A stretch of 5,591 bases of DNA. Origin: Sediminibacterium ginsengisoli (lineage in GTDB: Bacteria; Bacteroidota; Bacteroidia; Chitinophagales; Chitinophagaceae). A program made the position numbers and the translations under genes. A model generated the notes under the pieces. It was not told the origin of the DNA and ran no database searches. It was given only the letters and a program-made list of their open reading frames with translations. Below, piece by piece: positions 1-5,583 of the stretch (the stretch's first letter is position 1; each line of letters opens with the position of its first letter). The stretch covers positions 1 to 5,591 of the forward strand of contig CALPSK010000072.1 of NCBI GenBank assembly GCA_943326215.1, in the 5' to 3' direction.

Positions 1-708
1 CTAGAATTTGTAGCCATTATATTAGAAGAGAAAGCCAAACTTACCAAGGATCAAACCGATGACCAACTGGTTCTATTTTTTAGAGACTTCTTTAAGGTAA
101 TATTATATATGATTGGCTTTTTATTAGTACTTCATTATGTATTCAATGAAAATATTGGCAATTTGGTGACTAGCTTAAGTATCGTAGGAGCCGCTGTGGC
201 CTTGTCTATGAGAGAAAGCCTAGAAAATATAATAGCCTCTTTTATTATTTTCTTTGATAAACCCTTTACCATTGGAGATTTGGTGAAAGTAAATAATTTT
301 ACAGGCACCATTGAAAAAATTGGACTACGTAGTACCCGCATTCGCACACAGGATAAAACCTATATATCGGTACCCAATAAACAAATGGTGGATAATATAG
401 TTGACAATATTAGTTTAAGAACACAGCGTAAAATTGAATTAGACTTACAATTAAATGTGACCACCACGGCTTCTCAATTAGCGGCTTATAGTAAGTATAT
501 TCAAAATGAAACTAGCCAGCTTAAAAATGTGAGTAATGTTATGGTCTATGTTTCAGAAGCAGGTAAGCAGTTTCATGTACTTCATATTGAGTGCTTAGTA
601 AGTATGAACTTGGAATACAATGAATTTATAGTCTTGAAAGAAAAAATAAATGTAACTGCTATTCAATATGCGAATGATCATACTATTCAATTCGCAACCA
701 CTGTGTAA
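1..708 (+). CDS. MscS-family mechanosensitive ion channel, C-terminal part (5' end outside window)
   Basis: The reading frame is open from base 1, so this is the last 235 residues of a longer inner-membrane protein; the ATG at 109 is internal, not the start. Channels of this family open under membrane tension and release solutes during osmotic downshock. A hydrophobic segment lies at about residues 31-48 of the fragment. The pore helix follows at 52-88 (VGAAVALSMRESLENIIASF), running into the family signature DKPFTIGD (86-93). The beta domain comes next, with TGTIEKIGLRSTRIRT (101-116) and the conserved VPN (124-126). An alpha/beta C-terminal domain follows to residue 235. The first membrane helices are missing because of the window edge. 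Where E. coli MscS has the glycine at the pore-helix kink (G113), this protein has Glu (E72) after Arg (R71). The gene converges on the MerR-type gene with no obvious terminator hairpin between. Family assignment is firm; conductance and selectivity cannot be read from sequence. Confidence 0.93.
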   Translation, partial: LEFVAIILEEKAKLTKDQTDDQLVLFFRDFFKVILYMIGFLLVLHYVFNENIGNLVTSLSIVGAAVALSMRESLENIIASFIIFFDKPFTIGDLVKVNNFTGTIEKIGLRSTRIRTQDKTYISVPNKQMVDNIVDNISLRTQRKIELDLQLNVTTTASQLAAYSKYIQNETSQLKNVSNVMVYVSEAGKQFHVLHIECLVSMNLEYNEFIVLKEKINVTAIQYANDHTIQFATTV

Positions 709-756
709 AATTCAAATCAGAAGTATACCTAGGGTGTTTAGATATTGAAAGAGAAT

Positions 757-776
757 CGACAGAGAAAGCGACAGAG
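757..776. repeat. Short direct repeat in convergent gap
   Basis: The octamer CGACAGAG occurs at 757-764 and again at 769-776, a 12-base period, in the 75-base gap between two converging genes. The minus strand here is pyrimidine-rich. No hairpin terminator is visible in the gap; the 8-base palindrome CTTTAAAG at 782-789 overlaps the stop codon of the minus-strand gene. The role is unknown and it may be chance. Confidence 0.4.
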
Positions 777-783
777 TCTAGCT

Positions 784-1377
784 TTAAAGGGATTCCTTCA
801 ACGATACCAAGAACTGTTTTATATTTTTAAGACTATTTAAAACAGCAATATCTTTTTCTGCTTTTTCTTTATTATTCTTTAAATAAGTTTTAGCGCCTTC
901 AATAGAATATTTTTTCTCACGTAGTAAAAAATACAACTGACGTAAAAATTCTATATCCTGTGCTCTAAATAATCTATCTCCCTTTCTTGTTTTTCTAGGT
1001 TGTAATTGTTTGAATTCTTTTTCCCAGTATCTTATCAAAGAAGTATTGACATTAAACCAGGTAGCCACTTCTCCAATAGGGTAGTATAATTTTTTTATCA
1101 ATTCTTCTGAGGCAGGAATATTTAAAGTATGTATATCGGCGTCCATTGAAGCAAATGATTTTCTTCCTCTTTTGCTTGCTGCATGATGATGCGTAAGCGA
1201 CATCGGTGTTCTAGAAACAGTGGGAAGTGGTTCTTCCTCCTCACTTGATACTAGTTCTAGTTTAGAAAGACTTTGTTTAGCAGCAACTGGTTTCTTTTTT
1301 TCAGCCGGCGCTTTAATATGCACTGGTTGCTCCCTTTCCATTCCAAATAAGTCAAGTTGATGCAAGTGTTTTGCCAT
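784..1377 (-). CDS. MerR-type HTH regulator with long disordered N-terminus
   Basis: This 197-residue protein has a MerR winged helix-turn-helix domain at about residues 97-168. The DNA-binding helices read YYPIGEVATWFNVNTSLIRY (98-117), then the wing (TRKGDRLFRAQDIEFLRQLY, 130-149) and the helix starting YSIEGAKTYL (157-166). There is no effector domain after it, only about 30 residues of helix, and no cysteine pair for metal sensing, so the ligand is unknown. The first 96 residues look disordered: Lys/Ala-rich (26-34), acidic SEEEEP (45-50), then His- and Arg-rich (63-73). Near the N-terminus is QLDLF (7-11), matching the bacterial beta-clamp-binding consensus QL(S/D)LF. A one-domain MerR protein of this kind is common in Bacteroidota, usually without known function. 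The ATG at 1377 lies 4 bases after a TAACTTTG promoter box, suggesting a leaderless mRNA. It is divergent from the GT4-like gene, so control of itself and that gene is plausible but inferred. Confidence 0.88.
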   Translation of the reverse strand: MAKHLHQLDLFGMEREQPVHIKAPAEKKKPVAAKQSLSKLELVSSEEEEPLPTVSRTPMSLTHHHAASKRGRKSFASMDADIHTLNIPASEELIKKLYYPIGEVATWFNVNTSLIRYWEKEFKQLQPRKTRKGDRLFRAQDIEFLRQLYFLLREKKYSIEGAKTYLKNNKEKAEKDIAVLNSLKNIKQFLVSLKESL

Positions 1378-1381
1378 AGAA

Positions 1382-1389
1382 CAAAGTTA
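1382..1389 (-). promoter_or_regulatory. -7 promoter box of the MerR-type gene
   Basis: On the minus strand this reads TAACTTTG, an exact match to the Bacteroidota -7 consensus TAnnTTTG. Only 4 bases separate it from the ATG at 1377, so transcription should begin at or next to the start codon. No TTG (-33 element) is seen 17-23 bases upstream; the inverted repeat at 1402-1419 occupies that place, which would suit a regulated promoter. Confidence 0.6.
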
Positions 1390-1401
1390 GGGGACTATGA
1401 A

Positions 1402-1419
1402 TAGGAACTAAGCTTCCTA
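1402..1419. promoter_or_regulatory. Inverted repeat, candidate operator in divergent promoter region
   Basis: TAGGAA (1402-1407) and TTCCTA (1414-1419) are perfect 6-base inverted arms around a 6-base spacer (CTAAGC). Relative to the inferred starts, the site covers about -24 to -41 of the MerR-type promoter, where the -33 element should be, and about -44 to -61 of the GT4-like promoter. MerR proteins bind dyad-symmetric sites as dimers, so this is the best candidate site for the adjacent regulator. Binding is inference. Confidence 0.45.
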
Positions 1420-1451
1420 AATGATTGGTGGATAAATTGTTAAGTATGCAG

Positions 1452-1459
1452 TATTTTTG
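1452..1459 (+). promoter_or_regulatory. -7 promoter box of the GT4-like gene
   Basis: TATTTTTG fits TAnnTTTG exactly and ends 3 bases before the ATG at 1463. The closest upstream TTG (1425-1427) is 24 bases away, slightly longer than the usual spacing of about 17-23. The box decides the start codon: the in-frame TTG at 1457 is part of the promoter and should lie upstream of the transcription start, so ATG 1463 is preferred and the mRNA is probably leaderless. Confidence 0.6.
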
Positions 1460-1462
1460 CTG

Positions 1463-2539
1463 ATGCGCTTATTTATATTAACTAGTTCGAAATTTGCTAT
1501 TCCAAGGCCCCAGCTTTGTCAGAAGGTATTGGATATCATAGAACTAGGATTAAGCTCAGCACATATTCATTTTTATATTGTAGGAGATCATCTGCCCGAG
1601 CCCTTAGTTCTTTTGGAGCAAAATAATGAGGCGGTGACCATTATCAAAGAAATAGCTGCAGAAAAATTAATCAAGGAAGTGACCAATGCTAGCATCATAC
1701 ATTTTGGTGCAGATCTAAAAGGAAGTGACCCCTTCCCGCATTATTTTATTCCCTTAACGCATCCAATTTTTACAAGAGAACTTTCCATGATCAATAGATG
1801 GTCATTACCAAAGAACTTTAAAAACTATGTAAAAAAATCTATAGCTACTTATGCTATTAATGAATGGACAACTATTTTTTTAAAAAATAAATATAAAGGG
1901 TACTCCACTAAAATTCAAGAAGCTTATTTACCTATTACTCGTTTACCTATTTATGAATGGGTGGCTTTAGCAGATGCTAAAAATAATTTAACTGAAGGAG
2001 CTAATTATTTTTTAGCCTTTCAACCTTTGAACGGCTTTGTGGATATGCTCAAAGAATTTTCTATTTTTAAAAAATGGCAACAAACCAATATGGCACTGGT
2101 TTTCATATTCGATAATGATAAAGAGCTTATGCAGGCCCAGACTTTATTAACGGGGTACAAGTTTAAAGATTCTATTTTCCTTAAGTCCATGTCTGATTTT
2201 GAATCCGCATGGATAGCAGCTGCTTATACTATTTTGTTTGGTACAATTCATTTTGATAAAACGGTTTTAATAGAAATGGCTATTGAATATAATATCCCCT
2301 TAGTTTTTAATAATGCAGAAAATCAAAGAAGCATAATGCCTGACACTTGGCAGCAAGCGGGTGAGCAGTTTAGTTTTGAAGAAAAAGGAGGACTCTCTAA
2401 TCATTTCAAATTATATTATAAGGATGAAGTATACCTGCAAGGAAGGGCAAGAATGGGTAAGCAGTGGTTAACTGCTTTATATGAAGAAAAGAAGAAGGCC
2501 GGGCTTATTAAAATACCGCTAGCCATTAAGAGTTCGTAA
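1463..2539 (+). CDS. GT4-like (GT-B fold) protein with degenerate active site
   Basis: This 358-residue soluble protein resembles Bacteroidota family 4 glycosyltransferases but is diverged. The N-terminal half begins with a beta strand (MRLFILTSS). The C-terminal half keeps the GT4 layout: YFLAFQPLNGFVDMLKEFSI (182-201), a strand LVFIFD (212-217), YKFKDSIFL (232-240), AAAYTILFG (252-260), then FDKTVLIEMAIEYNIPLVFN (264-283) and SIMPD (290-294). In active relatives the first of these regions carries a Gly...Arg-Lys motif that holds the donor diphosphate; here no Arg or Lys is present at 186-194. The EX7E motif keeps only its second Glu (E271); position 263 is His. It may therefore be inactive, a partner subunit, or use a different substrate. 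No signal peptide or membrane helix is seen. The start is ATG 1463, not the TTG at 1457, which lies inside the promoter box. It is divergent from the MerR-type gene and followed by gldC after a 46-base gap. The fold call comes from pattern memory, not a search. Confidence 0.7.
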   Translation: MRLFILTSSKFAIPRPQLCQKVLDIIELGLSSAHIHFYIVGDHLPEPLVLLEQNNEAVTIIKEIAAEKLIKEVTNASIIHFGADLKGSDPFPHYFIPLTHPIFTRELSMINRWSLPKNFKNYVKKSIATYAINEWTTIFLKNKYKGYSTKIQEAYLPITRLPIYEWVALADAKNNLTEGANYFLAFQPLNGFVDMLKEFSIFKKWQQTNMALVFIFDNDKELMQAQTLLTGYKFKDSIFLKSMSDFESAWIAAAYTILFGTIHFDKTVLIEMAIEYNIPLVFNNAENQRSIMPDTWQQAGEQFSFEEKGGLSNHFKLYYKDEVYLQGRARMGKQWLTALYEEKKKAGLIKIPLAIKSS

Positions 2540-2560
2540 GGTTCTTATTTAATTAATTTG

Positions 2561-2568
2561 TATTTTTG
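2561..2568 (+). promoter_or_regulatory. -7 promoter box of gldC
   Basis: TATTTTTG matches TAnnTTTG exactly, 17 bases before the ATG at 2586, implying a leader of about 14 bases. No TTG is found at the right distance upstream; TTC at 2542-2544 is the closest. An in-frame GTG at 2568 uses the last G of the box and is therefore an unlikely start. The box suggests gldC has its own promoter rather than depending on the upstream gene. Confidence 0.5.
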
Positions 2569-2585
2569 TGTTTCAAATTTTTAAT

Positions 2586-2933
2586 ATGCATCAGTCAAGT
2601 ATTCAGGTTCAAATTGGTTTAGACGATCAAAAAATTCCTCAAAATATTAAGTGGTCTGCCTCCGATAGTACGGCTACGGAAGCACAGGAAGCACGCGCTA
2701 TGATGCTTACTTTTTGGGATCCCACCGATAAAACGGCACTTCGCATTGACCTTTGGACCAAGGACATGATGGTGGATGAAATGGCTGATTTTTTTTACCA
2801 GAATTTAATGGGCATGAGCGATGCTTATTTAAGAGCCACCCAGGATGAAGCCTTATCAAATGAATTTAAAGAATTCGCTAAAACATTTTATACTAAATTC
2901 AGGGCTAGTCAACTTTCTGAAAATAATAAATAA
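2586..2933 (+). CDS. gldC: Gliding motility protein GldC
   Basis: This 115-residue protein matches GldC over its whole length: an early IGLDDQKIP (10-18), KWSASD (22-27), EARAMMLTFWDP (35-46), the most conserved stretch LRIDLWTKDMMVDEM (52-66), then ATQDEAL (84-90). GldC is a small protein without signal peptide or membrane segment that supports gliding motility and associates genetically with GldB in Flavobacterium; its biochemical role is not known. It is widespread in Bacteroidota, including non-gliding species, so it does not prove motility. ATG 2586 is chosen over the in-frame GTG 2568, because that GTG lies inside the promoter box and the family homology begins just after the ATG. gldB is not next to it here; the neighbours are a GT4-like gene and yqeY. 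A run of eight T (2789-2796) encodes D-F-F-Y (68-71). Confidence 0.92.
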   Translation: MHQSSIQVQIGLDDQKIPQNIKWSASDSTATEAQEARAMMLTFWDPTDKTALRIDLWTKDMMVDEMADFFYQNLMGMSDAYLRATQDEALSNEFKEFAKTFYTKFRASQLSENNK

Positions 2934-3010
2934 AAGAAAACAATAAATAATCGAAAATATAATCAAGAATAGATAATCAACTAAATTAACAATACTAAAT
3001 CAATAATATT

Positions 3011-3463
3011 ATGTCTTTAGAAAACGATGTGATGTCTTTAATGAAAGACGCAATGAAAAACAAGGATGAAGCTTTGTTAAGAGGATTAAGAGCCATTAAG
3101 GCAGAAATTATAAAAGCAAAAACAGAACCCGGTGCGAATGGAGCTATATCTGCAGAAATAGAATTAAAGTTATTGCAGAAATTAGTAAAACAACGTAAGG
3201 ATTCTTTAGCCATATACGAACAACAAAATAGAGCAGACTTAGCTTCTAAAGAATCGGAAGAAATTGCAGTGATAGAAAAATTTTTACCAGCGCAAATGAG
3301 TGAGGAGGATGTGAAAGCTGCTGTGCAAGCCATTATCACGCAAGTGGGTGCAGCTGGTCCTGGAGACTTAGGTAAGGTAATGGGAATGGCCACTAAACAA
3401 TTAGCAGGTCAAGCAGATGGTAAAGTTATTTCTGCTATTGCCAAAACTTTATTAAGCGCCTAA
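3011..3463 (+). CDS. yqeY: GatB/YqeY domain-containing protein
   Basis: This 150-residue, mostly helical cytoplasmic protein is the usual full length for the YqeY family. Seen in order: an N-terminal helical region with MKDAMKNKDEALLRGLRAIK (11-30) and AEIIKAK (31-37); the central QKLVKQRKDSLAIYEQ (56-71); EEIAVIEKFLPAQMSEEDVK (82-101); and the C-terminal small helical domain with DLGKVMGMATKQLAGQADGK (118-137). The C-terminal domain is related to the tail domain of GatB, the tRNA-dependent amidotransferase subunit that contacts tRNA, but YqeY lacks the catalytic part and its function is unsettled. The start is ATG 3011; the next in-frame ATG (M8, 3032) would cut the conserved N-terminal helix. 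The 77-base AT-rich gap before it has no TAnnTTTG box, so it is probably cotranscribed from gldC. The cvpA-like gene follows after 4 bases. Confidence 0.92.
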   Translation: MSLENDVMSLMKDAMKNKDEALLRGLRAIKAEIIKAKTEPGANGAISAEIELKLLQKLVKQRKDSLAIYEQQNRADLASKESEEIAVIEKFLPAQMSEEDVKAAVQAIITQVGAAGPGDLGKVMGMATKQLAGQADGKVISAIAKTLLSA

Positions 3464-3467
3464 TACG

Positions 3468-3983
3468 ATGTGGTTAGATATTCTCACAGGTACTATTTTA
3501 ATTATTGCTATTTTACAAGGCTATAGAAATGGATTAATCAAAGCGGTCATTTCTTTTTTCTCCTTAATGATCGGCCTAATTCTTGCTTTTCAATTTGCAG
3601 GTTGGCTAGCTAATTTTTTAAAAGAACATACCAAGATAGCTTCTCACTGGTTACCCTTCATTTCATTTTTAGTTATTTTAGTTTTAGTACTTATTATATT
3701 AAAATTCATTTCAGGGGTATTACAACAAACAGCCGAATGGTTATTATTAGGCTGGTTGAATAAAGTATTAGGTATTGTTTTATATGGCTTCATTTACTTC
3801 ACTATGCTAAGCGCCGTTATTTATTTTTTACAAGTTTTAGGGGTGATTCAAGTAGCTGAAATGAAAGACACATACACCTATACTTATCTACAAAAATGGT
3901 GGCCTTATTGCATGGGAAAAGCTGCTATTTGGATTCCTTCCATTAAAAGCAGTTTCACTACCTTTTCAAACCCCTTTAAGTAA
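3468..3983 (+). CDS. CvpA-family inner-membrane protein
   Basis: This 171-residue protein has four predicted membrane helices, at about residues 3-17, 24-50, 61-83 and 99-125. Between the first two is the family hallmark GYRNGLIKAV (18-27), and the aligned Gly at 95 and 102 flank the last helix, as in CvpA relatives. Family members are named for colicin V production in E. coli, but in general are linked to envelope stress and bile or antimicrobial tolerance; the molecular role is not known. The C-terminal tail (131-171) is outside the membrane core and contains an aromatic stretch, KWWPYCMGKAAIW (143-155). The ATG comes 4 bases after the yqeY stop, so the two genes should be cotranscribed and translation may be coupled. 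No terminator with a strong stem and T run is seen after the stop, only a weak 5-base inverted repeat at 4001-4017. Confidence 0.88.
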   Translation: MWLDILTGTILIIAILQGYRNGLIKAVISFFSLMIGLILAFQFAGWLANFLKEHTKIASHWLPFISFLVILVLVLIILKFISGVLQQTAEWLLLGWLNKVLGIVLYGFIYFTMLSAVIYFLQVLGVIQVAEMKDTYTYTYLQKWWPYCMGKAAIWIPSIKSSFTTFSNPFK

Positions 3984-4154
3984 GGTCCAAAACTTGCAGA
4001 ATTCATTGATGCTGAATAGGTTAACAAATTGTTATTTATTCCATATCTAGGGATTTAGTATCCTCTTGCTTTTCTCATTTTTAAAACGAATTAACTACCT
4101 TTAACACTTAAGGAACCTAGGGTTACCACATTCATTTGAACCTATTAATAAATA
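3984..4154. other. 171-base intergenic region with palindromes, likely promoter of the hydrolase-CBS unit
   Basis: No gene or RNA is recognised here. It holds ATTCA-N7-TGAAT (4001-4017), a 13-base odd palindrome TAACAA-A-TTGTTA (4022-4034), AACC-TAG-GGTT (4114-4124) and TTCA-TT-TGAA (4131-4140). No perfect TAnnTTTG box exists. Nearest matches are TACCTTTA (4096-4103), differing at the last base and about 27 bases after a TTG (4066-4068), and TTCATTTG (4131-4138), differing at the second base. Since the next gene needs a promoter, one is likely here, but its exact place is uncertain. Confidence 0.35.
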
Positions 4155-4916
4155 ATGGAATACGAAATTATAAAAGACGGAAACTTTGATTACCTAGAAG
4201 TAGGCGAAGGGGAAACCTTAATGCTCTGTCATGGACTTTTTGGTGCCCTTAGTAACTTCTCAGACCTCATTGAAAAATTTAGACATACCCATAAAGTGGT
4301 AGTGCCCATATTACCCTTATTTGATTTAGATATTTTACATACCAGTGTAGCTGGTTTAGAAAAACATATTGCCGCTTTTATTGAATATAAAAATTACACT
4401 AATATTCATTTATTAGGTAATTCTTTAGGCGGTCATGTTGCCTTGGTATATATTTTAAAACATCCTGAAAGAGTAAAGTCACTTACTTTAACAGGTAGTA
4501 GTGGTTTGTTTGAAAACGCTATGGGAGATAGTTATCCTAAAAGAGGCGACTACGAATATATCAAAAACAAAACGGCACAAACTTTTTACGATCCTGCAAT
4601 GGCCACGCCTGCATTAGTGGATGAAGTTTTTGAAATCACAAAAAATAGAATTAAAGTCATTAAAATTATTGCTTTAGCCAAGAGTGCTATTCGTCATAAT
4701 TTAGGGGAAGAGTTGAATCAAATTCAGCAACCTACTTTATTAATTTGGGGAAACAATGATATTGTAACACCTCCCTTTGTAGCAGAAGAGTTTAAAAAAT
4801 TAATTCCGAATAGTCAATTGCATTTTATTGATAAATGTGGACATGCACCCATGATGGAAGTGCCTGCTGAGTTTAATATTATTTTAGAAAAATTCCTAGG
4901 CTCTTTACCTAAATAA
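4155..4916 (+). CDS. Alpha/beta hydrolase
   Basis: This 253-residue cytoplasmic protein has a complete alpha/beta-hydrolase catalytic apparatus. The oxyanion-hole loop is HGLFG (26-30). The nucleophile elbow is GNSLGG (88-93), with Ser90 as nucleophile. The acid is Asp202 in WGNND (198-202), and the catalytic His is His230 in CGHAPM (228-233). A lid region at about 116-185 is helical and variable. Substrate cannot be deduced; the fold covers esterases, C-C hydrolases, epoxide hydrolases and others. No signal peptide or membrane helix is present. The ATG at 4155 is preceded by an A/T-rich stretch without Shine-Dalgarno, normal for the phylum, and begins directly before the first beta strand (MEYEII). 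The CBS-domain gene follows 7 bases after the stop, so the two form an operon. Position of an unusually conserved pair of genes with a hydrolase first may suggest linked metabolism, but this is speculative. Confidence 0.9.
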   Translation: MEYEIIKDGNFDYLEVGEGETLMLCHGLFGALSNFSDLIEKFRHTHKVVVPILPLFDLDILHTSVAGLEKHIAAFIEYKNYTNIHLLGNSLGGHVALVYILKHPERVKSLTLTGSSGLFENAMGDSYPKRGDYEYIKNKTAQTFYDPAMATPALVDEVFEITKNRIKVIKIIALAKSAIRHNLGEELNQIQQPTLLIWGNNDIVTPPFVAEEFKKLIPNSQLHFIDKCGHAPMMEVPAEFNIILEKFLGSLPK

Positions 4917-4923
4917 TCATCTT

Positions 4924-5583
4924 ATGATTGCAAATGAAATGGCTATAAAAGGTTTTCCTATGCTTCGATTGGAAGACACTGCTTCTTTTGTACTACAATG
5001 CATGGAAGATTATGAAGTACAACATTTACCTCTTTTAAAAGATGAATATTTTATTGGCTTAGTGTCAAAGGAATCGGTACTAGATATAGCCTTAGATCAA
5101 ACCATGGCCTCGATTGCAGAAGGTTTGCTTCGTACTGGCGTAAATGGTGCAGCACATTTTACAAAAGCATTAGAATTATTTTCTAAACATGAACTTTCCT
5201 TATTACCTGTTCTAAATGAGCAACAAGAATGCGTGGGAGTCATTACACAGAAAATTTTAAATGAAAATATAGCGCGATTTATAGGAGCAGAACAAAATGG
5301 AGCCATCATAGTACTATCTATTTCTCCTTATCAATATTCTTTAGCGGAGATGAGTCGTTTAGTGGAAACCAATAATGCTCAAATTTTACAATTGAATAGT
5401 TTTTTTGAGCCCGCCAATGGTGCTATGATTATCACTATTAAAATTAACCAAGAAGAGGCCTCTGCTATCATCTCTACTTTTCAGCGCTATGATTATCAAG
5501 TCCTGCATTACTTTGGCAAGTCACCACTGCACAATGATATTGAAAGTCATTACCATCATTTAATGAATTATTTAGATGTGTAA
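4924..5583 (+). CDS. CBS-domain pair protein with ACT-like C-terminal domain
   Basis: This 219-residue protein begins with two CBS motifs, about residues 8-58 (VLQCMEDYEVQHLPLLKDEY, then FIGLVSKESVLD) and 67-117 (ALELFSKHELSLLPVLNEQQ, then CVGVITQKIL). Paired CBS motifs form a Bateman module that typically binds adenine nucleotides. The remainder, about 126-197, has an alternating strand-helix pattern (GAIIVLSISP at 126-135, helix 139-150, AQILQLNSFF, AMIITIKINQ, helix 178-188, YQVLHYF) that resembles an ACT domain, a small regulatory ligand-binding fold. No enzymatic domain is visible, so a sensor or regulator of a partner protein is the simplest reading. From memory, Bacteroidota homologues often sit just before NAD kinase; the window ends 8 bases after the stop, so this cannot be checked here. 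ATG 4924 is used; M6 (4939) is an alternative that would leave the CBS fold intact. It is cotranscribed with the hydrolase. Confidence 0.82.
   Translation: MIANEMAIKGFPMLRLEDTASFVLQCMEDYEVQHLPLLKDEYFIGLVSKESVLDIALDQTMASIAEGLLRTGVNGAAHFTKALELFSKHELSLLPVLNEQQECVGVITQKILNENIARFIGAEQNGAIIVLSISPYQYSLAEMSRLVETNNAQILQLNSFFEPANGAMIITIKINQEEASAIISTFQRYDYQVLHYFGKSPLHNDIESHYHHLMNYLDV

Noticed and set aside
135..347. Minus-strand open frame of 70 codons opposite the MscS-family gene
   Set aside because: It overlaps the pore and beta domains of a clearly conserved channel and shows no family features.
720..730. 11-base identical match GAAGTATACCT at 720-730 and 2426-2436
   Set aside because: A few 11-base matches are expected by chance in a window this long, and the second copy is inside coding sequence.
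2789..2796. Run of eight T in gldC as a phase-variation tract
   Set aside because: The run encodes conserved F-F in an AT-rich gene, and gldC is not a surface antigen; similar runs (T7 then A6 at 1875-1887, T7 at 5400-5406) occur elsewhere in the window.
2995..3393. Minus-strand open frame of 132 codons opposite yqeY
   Set aside because: It lies entirely opposite a well-supported conserved gene; its protein has a Ser/Ala/Ile-rich composition expected from reading helical coding sequence backwards, and no promoter box precedes it.
4001..4017. Terminator hairpin after the CvpA-family gene
   Set aside because: The stem is only five A/T-rich pairs with a 7-base loop and no T run follows, so it is too weak to call.
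4116..4121. CCTAGG palindromes at 728-733, 4116-4121 and 4893-4898 as a recurrent site
   Set aside because: They are six-base matches with unrelated flanks, one inside coding sequence; coincidence is the simplest view.
5097..5309. Minus-strand open frame of 70 codons opposite the CBS gene
   Set aside because: It lies opposite the conserved second CBS motif, with no recognisable domain or promoter.
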